64,000 bases of DNA from Zeugodacus cucurbitae (Eukaryota; Arthropoda; Insecta; Diptera; Tephritidae): NCBI RefSeq assembly GCF_028554725.1, contig NC_071668.1, positions 26,390,501 through 26,454,500 of the forward strand. The letters run 5' to 3'. This document shows positions 24,286 through 35,030 of this stretch, in pieces (position 1 is the stretch's first letter; each line of letters starts with the position of its first letter). The notes under the pieces are model-generated. The model was not told the DNA's origin. It saw only the letters and a program-made list of their open reading frames with translations, and made no database searches. The position numbers were made by a program, and so were the translations under genes.

Positions 24286-26545
24286 AACTTTTCATTTCGT
24301 TCACTCGTTATCCATGCACTAATTTGAAATGAATGCTATACATACATATATTTTTCCTCCACAAACCCCTTTTATATAAACTTTCGTGTGAGTAAAACGC
24401 CTAAAAGTATGCTAATTGTACTCGAGATAATTTCCTTTCTGCATGTTGTCGCCAATATATCAATACTGGCGCATTCACACACAAACAAACATCTTGCAAA
24501 TAAAAGTGAATTCGAAACTAAATTAAACTACTGCAACAACAACAATGTTGCGAGATAGTGCATTTTGGCCTACTATAACTGTAAACAATGGAATATTGCA
24601 ATTGTCTCGGCACAGCATGGCTGAATGGCATACTCGTAAAACATATACATTCGGTTATCTTTGCGAAAGTTTATGCTGGAATGCGAAAATATGTCGCTGT
24701 GCTCTTGAGTATGGGTGTGTGTGTATGTTTGTCGATGTTGTTATCCTTCCGTTAACATGTGTAAATGTAAATGTATGTGTATAACTGTGGTCACAAGTGT
24801 GAACAAAGATAAACTGCTGAAGATATCCGTTTTTGTGGCAGCTGGTCCACGCACTACATTTGGACAATAACAACAGCAGTGAAATGGACATTTTGTCGAA
24901 AATCTGTTCGGTTGAAGCTGCTAGTTTCTTCACGCAAGCACATGTGCGAGATTGTCATGCATACTCGTATGTGTTTGTTGGTGTGCAAAGCATTTGGAAT
25001 TGTTTAGCCCAGATGGATTTAATTTGCCAAATGCGCAATTGTTTGATGTCTTCGTCAGCTTACCAGTGCATTTATTTGCTTGTTAACAAACATTTTTGTG
25101 AATTTGCTGAAATTTATAATCTAGGCAATTGAGAAAATTGTTTATCTCGCAAAAATACCATTTTCAATGCTGGCCAATCACTATTTGTTGTTGTCGTTGT
25201 TGTTTGTTTTGTGTGAAAATAATGAAAAACTGACAGCCAACCACAAACTGCTGTGAAATAAAATATTATTAAGTTATTTAAAGCAGATTAGACATACTGT
25301 TTCTAGCACATGCACACACAGCCACACTCTCATGCAATGCGCTGCGGTTAGACATGTCGTATGAGTGACATTTTCAACACAGCATGCCGAAATTTATATT
25401 AGAGTCATTTGTGTCAGTTGATTTCGTGCATGGCTGACTAGAGGCACTCAGCAAAGTCACATTCACATATTAGATAGCGGCAGCGAGCAAACAAGCGCTT
25501 GTGTGTACGCATACACCAATACATGAGCGCACGTCAGCTATTCGCGCTTAACTACTTCCACAAACCACTTAGGCGGGTATTTGTGGCTCCAACGCAATTA
25601 ACACCAACCAGCACACCGAAATACCCACACATAAGTATGAAAGTATCTTCACACGCACACATGCAACACACTTTGCAGCGACAGCAACTCAGCACACACC
25701 CACTACTACTTGTGTAGCTGGCAAGCTGCACATAACGGTACATATGTATAGCTTGTTACATTAGCATTCGCTATGCGTATTCATAAAGCACTCACAACCG
25801 CAGCCACAACCGTACTGGCAGCCACAGCTACAGCCGCAGCTGCAGCGCGCAAAGTGCACTTCAAACTTTTTCGTACAACAAACTTCAAAAATTGTAAATT
25901 CTAATAAAATGCATCATGTAACATTTTATTTCAGTTACAGTTTTTCCACTTGCAGGCGTCAATGCAAACTTTTTGAATAACATGCGATGTTGATAATGGC
26001 TGCGACGCTGCCGCTTGTGTTTGACTTTGACGACGACACGGCATGTTGAGGCTAATTGCGACATAACGGGCAGACGAGTGGGTGCATGTGAGATGCGTTG
26101 GTGTGTGTGTGTGTTCGAAAGTGGAAACTCCCTAATCGTTTTTGTGTGAAATTCCAATATGTGAAGCATCGTCTTCGTTGCAGAAAAAGTTGTTTCGATC
26201 GCCTGTTGTGTTTCATTAGCTATAACATTGACGCGTGCTTCGGAGTCTTTCGCATTTATTTTGATTTAAGGAAACAAAATATTATTGAAAGCTATGTTAT
26301 TGAACAAATTATCAAAAATATTGATATTATCAATCAATCATTGTTATGAACTATAAGACAATGCGCTGGAGCGCTGCATATAATACATATAATAATAATC
26401 TGCATATAATAATTTTTTTAGATACTTCTTGTCCAATATAATAATCGACCTACATACATAGTACACATTTGGTACGCGTTGAAAGTTTCCCGCTGCCAAC
26501 TAAGCGTTTGGAACAGCTGCTTCTTCTAACTGCTGTGTCTTTCAT
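24286..26545. other. non-coding stretch
   Basis: Unique DNA with TGTTGTTGT runs near 25,185-25,210 and a GC-richer CAGC-type patch near 25,795-25,855. Open frames up to 99 codons on both strands have skewed composition and no domains. Confidence 0.4.
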
Positions 26546-27804
26546 TATACTCTCGCAACATGTTGCACAGAGTATTGCAGTTTTGTTCACATAACGGTTG
26601 TTTGTGTCACACAGAAATAAAAGAGTTAGATATGGGGTTAAGTGGAGTTGAAATCCGGATATCTGTCGGACCGTCTGACTGTCTGTCCGTGCAAGCGATA
26701 ACTTGAGTAAAAATTAAGATATTTTGACGAAACTTGGCAAAAATATTCCTTGGAACCGTGAGACCAATGCCACGCCCACAAAATGGCGAAAACCAAAAAC
26801 ACATAAAGTGTCATAACAAAGCCATAAATCCAAAATTTAGTTAAATCGCACTAGGAAGAGCATATTTGGGTGTATTTTTTTTTGGAAAAGTAGGCGTGGC
26901 TCGCCTACAAATCGGTTATTTGTATATAACTCGCAAACCAATAAAGCTATATAAATCAAACATTCTGCAGCCGGTTCTCTTACGTACTCCACCACACACC
27001 ATGAAAATAATTGAAATCGGATAGTAACCACGCCCACCTTCTATACAAAGGTTAAGTCGAAAATTAATAAAAGTGGGTTAACTCACTAACGAAAAACGTC
27101 AGAAACACTGATAAAAAATGGGCGAAAGCGGTTCACAACTACGACTACTTTCCTCATAACTCAATTTTGAATTCCATCTGATTCCTTCACTTTATAATAT
27201 ACATATACATAAGCAACCAATGAAGATAGCGGAATAAAACTTTACACAAATAGTGGCTATCATCTCTGGCTTCACTTGGGAAAAAATTGTCGAAAACGGA
27301 CTAGAACTTTTCAAGGCCCCAGATATCGAACATATTGAACTCAGCACCTAAGGCTAAATTTTAACCGAAAATATGGGTCAATCCCTCAGATAATTTAATT
27401 TAATTGAGAGGAAATCTTTTTTTTCTAATAGTGTGCCTCTATATCAGAAATGGTTAAAATCAGGTCATAACTTCCCCTAGCTCCTATATACCTAATTATA
27501 GGTTTTTCAAAAATACGATGGACTTTATTCCGCGTATATGTATTGGTTAATATGTGAGATATCTTAGCAAAATTAAGTGAGCGTATAGTATTGGATATAG
27601 GTACCTTGCTGGTGAAAATGAATGAAATCGGTTCAGGAATTACCTCAGCCCTCATATACTATATATGACGATTTTCGTTATTCTATTAAACTTTATGCCG
27701 AATTTATGGGTAAATTTGAATGTTATTTTAATAAATTTTCTTCAATAAATTGCGAGAATATAAAATGTTCGGTTGTACCCGAACTTAGCCTTATTTTACT
27801 TGTT
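26546..27804 (-). repeat. TCTCGCAA-family repeat, copy 4, both ends present
   Basis: A complete reverse-oriented monomer of about 1.26 kb. The tail hairpin is at 26,548-26,574 (TACTCTC GCAACATGTTGC ACAGAGTA). It is followed by the ACATAACGGTTGTTTG block, a GTCCGTC-type tetranucleotide tract near 26,670-26,692, and CCACGCCCA blocks near 26,771 and 27,028. The head terminus has a 6-bp hairpin, GTTCGG/CCGAAC (27,767-27,772 and 27,779-27,784), and ends CTTATTTTACTTGTT beside a T run. No open frame is conserved between copies. Confidence 0.88.
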
Positions 27805-28302
27805 TTTTTTTTCTATTTAGAAAATGGAAAACATTTTTCTTGATTAATAAAGATAACAAAAAATAAGGGATCTATAATACCCTCTAGAACAACCACTGAC
27901 GAAATAAAATTTTGTTTTGGGAAACTTCATCGATTGTCTCCAGTGATCCTACGTACAATGAATACAAATCACGACGTTTCAGTAAGGCGAAATGCGATTT
28001 AAGCGACTAAACTTAGTAAATAGAATCGTATGCTACACTATTGGCGGCGCTTTGTTTACTTTCACAGATGTTGCTATTAGTGTAGCTTGTATTTAGCCTG
28101 TAGAATTCCAACAGTTCATTAAGCAACGCCCTACAAGCCAGGTACCAGCGAATTCGTCTGTGAAAGGCCATGGAGCGGTACTAACAGTTTCAATGAAAGC
28201 TTCTATCTGATTCTTATTGACAAAAATACCCAAAACTCTTGAGTACATGTGATCGTTCGTCCCTTTCTTGCACATTACATTCATCATTTAGCAATTTATA
28301 TA
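27805..28302. other. non-coding stretch
   Basis: Starts with a T-rich run. A 64-codon minus frame at 28,093-28,287 is mildly protein-like but unrecognised. Confidence 0.4.
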
Positions 28303-28938
28303 TACGAGGGCTGCTATATATACTTCTGGCCTAGGCAACACTAAGTGTTGCCAGGTGCAATCTGACATTTCCATAGGAAAGTTTGACATTTTTTAGCATA
28401 ACATCACTCAGAACGTTTTGTCATTTAATCGTGAGTTGTTTTATTTACAGGGAATTAAAAAATTCATCTCGGCCAAAAAATGGAATTAACTTGTGAACAT
28501 TTTCCTGCGATCATTTTTCACAACTTTCGACGTGGATTATCGCGATTATCGCGTGGCCGACGCTCGCTCAAAGACAAATTCCGTGAAGGTCGTCCAAAAA
28601 CAGCCGTTGTGCCAGAAAACATTGATGCCGTACGTGAACTGATAATGCAAGACCGTCATGTAACATACCTTCAGATAGAGGCATGCCTATGCATTTCTCC
28701 CACCAGCATATATTTGATATTGCATGAACACCTGGCCGTAAAAAAGGTTTGTTCTCGTTGGATCCCGCACAATTTGACAATAGCTCAAAAAAGGCTCAAA
28801 ACAAGTGCTTCGAAAATTGGTTTGATCGCATGCAAAAGTTTATAAATCTTGATGAAGAATATTTTGAAAAAACAATAAAACCATTTTCGTTGATAAATAT
28901 TCCCATCTTCATTATTAGGCTATATAGCAGCCCTTGTA
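28303..28938 (+). mobile_element. mariner deletion derivative, copy 1
   Basis: The terminal inverted repeat begins TACGAGGGCTGCTATATA at 28,303 and returns as TACAAGGGCTGCTATATA read inward from 28,938, with TA at both ends. Inside, an ATG at 28,480 opens MELTCEHFPAIIFHNFRRGL, the N-terminus of a mariner transposase. It continues through a helix-turn-helix region with ENIDAVRELIMQDRHVTY and ILHEHLAVKKVCSRWIPHNL, then jumps straight to the C-terminal end (LDEEYFEK). The catalytic domain is deleted, so this is a non-autonomous copy. A further gap of roughly 80 bp near 28,545 removes part of the N-terminal domain compared with the copy at 60.3 kb. Confidence 0.92.
28480..28845 (+). pseudogene. 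mariner transposase remnant (DNA-binding part only)
   Basis: The open frame covers the paired helix-turn-helix DNA-binding half of a mariner transposase, up to the motif WIPHNLTIAQK. Full-length mariner transposases are about 345 residues and carry a D,D34D catalytic triad downstream; none of the three acidic motifs is present. The frame runs out soon after the deletion point near 28,790. Such a fragment could at most bind the inverted repeats. Confidence 0.88.
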
Positions 28939-29067
28939 CCTCTTGTACAAATCGGGGAATAATCGTGGTACAATCACGGATGAAAGAGCCAAAATTGCGA
29001 ACCATACAAACCACTAAAGCCCTGCTATTCTCGGTTAGTTTTGTTTTATATTTATTTGTTTTATATC

Positions 29068-29760
29068 TTTTTTTTTTACTATTGTACCTAGTATACCATG
29101 ATTAAATACTAACAACAATTCAATTCTAATAAGTTAAAAATAATAATTAAAAGCTAAATGTTAGAAGAATTAATTTGCTGCTACAGTTGCCTTGCTAAGT
29201 CTGAAGGCCTCTTACTTTTCAGTCGGTTTTCTCGTTCAGCAGTTTCGATGAGTCCGGATGCCTCTTCATTTACAAGCTTCCTAAGCCTCATTTCGAGAGA
29301 CTTTGCAAGTTTGGTTATTTCGTTTCTGAATTCACACCAAGATCACGTTGAAAGTCAGCAGATCTAACATACCAAGGAGCATTAACTATACTTCTTAGTA
29401 CCTTATTTTGGGAGCTCTGAATGCAGGCAATACAGTTTTGACTTGAGCAACCCCATAGTTGAGCTCCATAGGCCCAAATTGGCTTTAGTACTTGATTATC
29501 GCTTGTTTTCGATTGAAAGCGTGGACCTCCTACCGACTATATGGTAAAACTTAGCAAATTTTAAATTAAGCTCACCTCATTTTTTTTCTTGACATGCTCT
29601 TTCCAGCGAAGCTTTGCATCTAGGGTGATTCCTAGGTACTTAGCATTATTGTGATGTGGTATTGGACTACCATTTATATAAATGGGATGGTATGATGTTT
29701 TTTTTCTTAAGTTGAAATCACAGTGATTTAAATAAAGTAATATCGCTCATCAATACTAGA
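29068..29760 (-). pseudogene. Jockey-clade non-LTR retrotransposon, 3' fragment
   Basis: On the minus strand, from about 29,730, the translation reads LNHCDFNLRKKTSYHPIYIN, then NAKYLGITLDAKLRWKEHVK. Across frameshifts it gives WAYGAQLWGCSS, then NKVLRSIVNAPWYVRSADFQ and a C-terminal segment. This is the conserved end of the Jockey reverse transcriptase. The 3' end lies to the left, where an A-rich tail is visible on the minus strand near 29,045-29,085. The catalytic YADD region is absent, so the copy is 5'-truncated, and several frameshifts have accumulated. Confidence 0.85.
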
Positions 29761-30640
29761 GAGGTGTGAACTAAATTAGGCACATTGTTTAGCTTAGCTA
29801 AAGAATCGACTAGCAACTTAGTTGTTGTTAAAAATACGGGTCGGATTTAAGAGTCATAATTTAATTGAGTTTTCGAGTATTTTACAAAACCTATTAACTG
29901 AACATTTAATAAAATTGAAAGAATACAACTTGCAAGTTTTATCACACACTCAACGAAATCGACGATAAAAAATTAATTGGATTTAGGCTCTCATTAACGG
30001 TTTACCATAACATATTGTATTCACGGTGTACACTTAACACGAGAATAGGATCTATGGAAAGGAGAAAATTTATTTAATCGATTTTGGAAAAATTTACAAC
30101 ATTTTAGGTGTGTATATCTGTGCAAAGATATGCTTCGACATTTATGCTAATGCTTGGTGCGAAAACGAAAGTAGGCGTGGTTGTGATTCGATTTTATTTA
30201 GTTGGAATCCTGCGTGCCAGACATGGTTGAATACTATAAATTATTTCTGAAAAACTAAAATTTCAATAAACTGTTTCGAAGTTAGTCCGATGTTAATCCA
30301 AAAAACTGTTAGATAACTTTATCTTGGTATTTTTTTTGCATTATTCGTTGGCTAGTTATCTAACTTTAGTACTCTTGAAAGGTACCGTTATATGGGTTAT
30401 TATTCAATTTCAGACTGTTGTTATTGAAAACGAAAAAATGTTCATTTTGCGTCTATAAGTACATATTCTCAATTTTGACACCATCATTGTTCGTATTCTA
30501 ACATTTTGTAACTGCAAATGAAGCCAATTAATTTCTGTGGATGAGAGTGTTGCAAACAACATGAAATATGTGAGAGACTATATATATATTTACGAACACA
30601 TGTCTAAATATTGTGAGGTGATCTGGCACAACTCATATGA
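29761..30640. other. non-coding stretch with a small possible family-repeat piece
   Basis: A short segment at about 30,105-30,200 (TAGGCGTGGTTGTGATTCGA) resembles one module of the TCTCGCAA family. The rest is A+T-rich with nothing recognised. Confidence 0.35.
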
Positions 30641-31800
30641 GTGTATTATGCGGAGAACATTTTAACTGTTATTACACTTGCAACGCACCGACAGCCGAAT
30701 GCGTCGAGACTTTCGTTTCTGCTATCGCTACAGCTCGTTACGGCATTTCAACGGAAAACAATTAATCAAACCACACCGACAATGGCATCGAGATTAAAGT
30801 AAAAATTTAATTTACGATATCGACAACTGAATGCGGACGCCTGATGCATCAGCGGGCGTAGAAATCGAAACGGAAATTGCCAACTGACTGGCGACCGAAA
30901 CCGACAAATCATCGCCAAATGCAACCGCGCGCCCTATGAAAGTTGCGTATGACCAACTGATGATTGTTAGGCAAATATTTATACCAAATTGCATACAAAT
31001 GTAAATACTCAATGCAAATACGTATGTAGGCGTGTGCAGCGACACATGTAAATACTCGGTACAAGTGTATACATTGTACGGCAACTGCAAATATTTAGCT
31101 GACAGACCAGCTGCATGGTTAGTCCACCTCAAATTGCGCGCTAAAATCGATTTACATTGCAATTCAATTCGCTTCAAATGACGGGGCGAGTTGGGGTGTG
31201 GAATGAAGGATGCGCACACGACATATGAGTAATTGACTACAACGGTAACCCGCTCACAACCAGCGCCAATTGCCTCACACACTCATACAAACATACAAAT
31301 GCATGCTACTCACATAAGCAGGGTCAATGTGTGTATGTACATATGGGATTGTGAGTGTATATGTGCCGTTGTAGCAACCATTTGTCATGCTGGACGCCAA
31401 ATATTTGTCTACTCCATCGACCGAGCAGACTGCTCTGGTGAATTTATCGCTGGCAGACAGGCAAGCCAAACAACCAATTCGCCTAACAGAAAAATAACTA
31501 AAATAAAAATATCAAAAACAGCAAAAAAGAACCCAATCAAGTGTAATACAAATGTTCTAGTGTGGCACAGACACACATACTCACACCGTTACATGTAGGA
31601 GTAGTCGTTTCCTGTTCGATTGGAATGCACGGAAATTTGTTGGAGTTGTCAGCGCAGCGCTGGCAAACAAATGAACAGCCAGTGCACTGGCACAAAATTT
31701 CAATTTGAGCAAAGCTAAGATAAGCGCCGACGAAGAGCACGTGGCAACAACCCACGCCGCGCCGCGCCACGCCTCTCCATCCTTTTGGTTAAACAAATAT
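30641..31800. other. GC-richer unique block
   Basis: Contains many CG dinucleotides (ACCGACAGCCGAATGCG and similar). A 156-codon minus frame at 30,812-31,282 is the longest in the area, but its translation shows no domain and the Cys/Tyr-rich middle overlaps ACATGTAAATAC-type simple sequence. It may be promoter or 5' UTR DNA. I do not call a gene. Confidence 0.3.
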
Positions 31801-34126
31801 TGACGAAGTTATGAAAATGTAAATTTCATGTGAGTTCGAGCCACACATCGAGTTGTTGTTGTTGCTTTAGTTGCTCTTCCGAAGTGCTATTTTTAGCTAT
31901 TCATTGCTTTGTGAGGTTATGTTTTAAACGAACATCGTTGGTCATCAAAAAATTCGTAATTTTTCATGCACATATCTCGTTGAATTTTTAATTCCATTGT
32001 TCATACTCGCCAATTCGCAGTCATGACGGTTACTATTGATCTTTTAAAGCGCGCCAGTTTGAGTTGAGAGTGGTACTGAGTGCTGTAGTATGTGGTATTT
32101 GGCTTGTTGAAGCATCACGTTTATGGCACTGTGGGAGGCAGTAGATAAAATAGCTCAAATTAGTAAATTTCGATAGTTGAGATTAGATTAAGTTGATTTC
32201 AGTCCGCAAGAGGCAGCACTTAAGCCATCAAAAGACTTATTGTTTTCCTCAGAAAGTTCCTCAGAAAAACCACTAAACAATCCGCCAGAATTTATCGATT
32301 TAATAAGGTTTCTTCACGCTAGTTTCCCATCAATATTTACATTGAAATATGGGAAGCTGTGGAAGATATTCGGTTCGAACCTTCACAATGCTTGATAGTC
32401 CAAAACACCATCATCCTCATCACTTCTGTGCTGCCTTCTGCCGATTCGATCTGACAAAGTTTCTGAAAGTGAGATTCCAGATCACGTTGTTCAGTTTCAC
32501 CCTTCCTTTAAGGAGTAACCTTTCAGTTCCGTACTAACCGAAGGTAATAATTCGATGTGGTGATATTCTGTCAGTAACTGCTTCAAACACGAGCACACCT
32601 GTACGACTGGTCTGCTTGTCAAACTCAGGGAACGTTCTCAAATCAGCTCAATGCTTATATGACAGGAAATCCAAATGATTTCAACTAAGCCTTCATCTAT
32701 CCAGTGAGACTTCGAGTTGAGGCAGCTGAAAGGACGCAACGCAAAGGAGTTAACTAACCAATTAAAGTAGAATCCCACTTGACCCTTTCTGCTGCAACCA
32801 CAATGGCGGCATATCATAAGACAAAATCATTTAAAAGGAAGATACAGATTCTGTAACGGTCGAACGATTTCAACGTCTTTATTTGTCTATATATATAATT
32901 TTGATACATTCTTTCCTGTCGACATTGTTTTTCTGACTCGATTTCTGTAATAAGGTCCAGAATGATGATATTTTTCATATTTCCTATATTATTTCTATAC
33001 CACTCTTATTCCGATTAGCATTTACTCTAATTCAGACCCATAAAAATATTTTAAAGTTTTCTATACAATTTCCATGAAATTTGTTCAAAAAAGCACACCG
33101 TACCAAATATGCGGCGACCGCACAGTTTGCTGAAATGCGTAAAAAATTTCTCCGAAGCAACAAAATTCTGTTACTTACTTACGCAAGTGTGGCGCTGAAT
33201 ATGGTATTTTTATGCGGTTTTAAGTATTTTCTCGTGCGAGTAGTCCGAAGTCAAGGGCAAAATGTGGAATTCCGCTCATTTCAATTCCAAATGTTGACAC
33301 ACTGTTTGTTCCAGAGCAACGCATATGGTGGATCTCTCATTCGTTGATGGAGTGGAACAGGTTTATAGAATTTACTATTGTACTGAAGAAGATTAGTAGA
33401 GCTTAAAGTTGTAAATTAAAAAGCTTTAAAGTGGTAAACATCAGCTAAATGGAAATTATGAACAGTCTTTATAGACTATGATATATGATTTGTGAAGCTC
33501 CTTGTGACTGATCACTGAAGAGTGAAGTAACAACGGATAATCTATCTTAATTAGGAACACCAGAAGAAATTCTTAGAAGTAGTACTGATAGTCCAAACCA
33601 GAGCTCATGTTCCTCTAAGATAATTGCAAGTTCGTGTTTAAAAATAGCTGATCATGATATTGGCTTATGTGTTATTCATAAAGTCAGAGAATGTAAACTT
33701 ATCGTAGAGAACTGGAAGTAGTTATCCTTTTAATAGGTGAGAAAAACAAGGGTTCGGATATATTTTGAGGTTAGAGTTCTCAAATTATGATAATGATTAT
33801 TAAGAACGAAACCCGGAGACTGATTCAGCAAATATAATTCTTGCTATTTCTGACAAAAAATTTTGTTTCAAAACGTTTGAATGGTTGATCTCGTAGTATT
33901 CAGCGAAACCTGTAGTTGTAAAATTTAGTATGATACTTGGACTTGGAATAATTTTTACCGACAGCTCAGTAGATATTAAAAGAGTGCCGGCGAGTATCCA
34001 CCATTATATAGAATGATATTACTTATTATAACATACGAGTACGAGTACATTATAAACTTTGGCTTTGTAAACAGTTCAAGCTAAAATGTTGGCTTATATT
34101 TAGTGGCTATTTATTTAACTTATTTT
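31801..34126. other. non-coding stretch
   Basis: No recognised element. The segment 32,340-32,830 has a less A+T-rich, possibly once-coding texture with stops in all frames and may be an unidentified old element. An 88-codon frame at 33,081-33,347 (+) has no recognised domain. Confidence 0.35.
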
Positions 34127-35030
34127 TATACTCTCGCAACATGTTGCGCAGAGTATTACAGTATTGTTCACATAACGGTTGTTTATATCACCAATAAAAT
34201 AGTTAGATATGGGGTTATATATATATAAATGATCAGGATGACGAGTGGAGTTGAAATCCGGATGTCTGTCCGTTACTTGTAAAAATTATGATATCTTAAT
34301 GAACCTTTGAACACATATTTCTTGGCACCCTGAGGAGGTTGCTTGCGAAGATGAGCAAAATAGGTCCACTGCCACGCCCACAAAATGGCGAATACCGAAA
34401 ACCTATACAGTAAAATGTGGAATAACAGATCGCACTAGGAAGGAGCATATTTAGTTGTAATTTTCTTGGGGCAGTGGGCGTGGCCCCGCCCCAAAATCGG
34501 TTATTTGTATATATCTCGCAAACCAAACCAAACTTTGTGCAATCCCATACAAAGGTTCAGCTGAAAATTACTAAAAGTGGGTTAACTCACTAACAAAAAA
34601 CGTCAGAAACATTAAGTTTTACAGACGAAATAGCAGAAGGAAGCTGCACACATATTTTTTTCACAAAATGGAAAATGGGCGTGGCATCGCCCACTTATGG
34701 GTCAAAAAACAAATCTCAGGAATTACTCGACCGATTCGAATGAAATTCGGTATATAATACTTTCTTGACACCCTGATGACACGTGTGGAAAATCGACATC
34801 ACAACCACGTCATTTTCCCATGTAACTTAATTTGAACTCCATCCTAATTCCTTCACTTTATAATATGTGTCTATAGAAATATAGCCATAACTTCCCCTAG
34901 CTCTCATATACCTAATTATAGGATTTTCAAATTGGGTCAAATTGTGTGTTATCTTAATAAAAATATAGCAATAAATTGTGAGAGTATAAAATGTTCGGTT
35001 GCACCCGAACTTAGCCTTTTCTTACTTGTT
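34127..35030 (-). repeat. TCTCGCAA-family repeat, copy 6, interior deleted
   Basis: Both termini are present. The tail hairpin at 34,129-34,155 contains the perfect palindrome CGCAACATGTTGCG (34,135-34,148). The head hairpin GTTCGG/CCGAAC is at about 34,993-35,010 and is followed by CTTACTTGTT and a long T run. A GGGCGTGGC...GCCCAC module is at 34,679-34,693. It is about 900 bp, shorter than copy 4, through internal deletions. Confidence 0.88.

Noticed and set aside
30812..31282. 156-codon minus-strand frame, one of the longest in the window
   Set aside because: Translation lacks any domain, has skewed composition and passes through simple ATGTAAATAC-type sequence. No splice or promoter context supports it.
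32340..32830. Possible old LTR or gene remnant
   Set aside because: Texture is suggestive but no frame, terminal repeat or motif could be matched, so no call was made.
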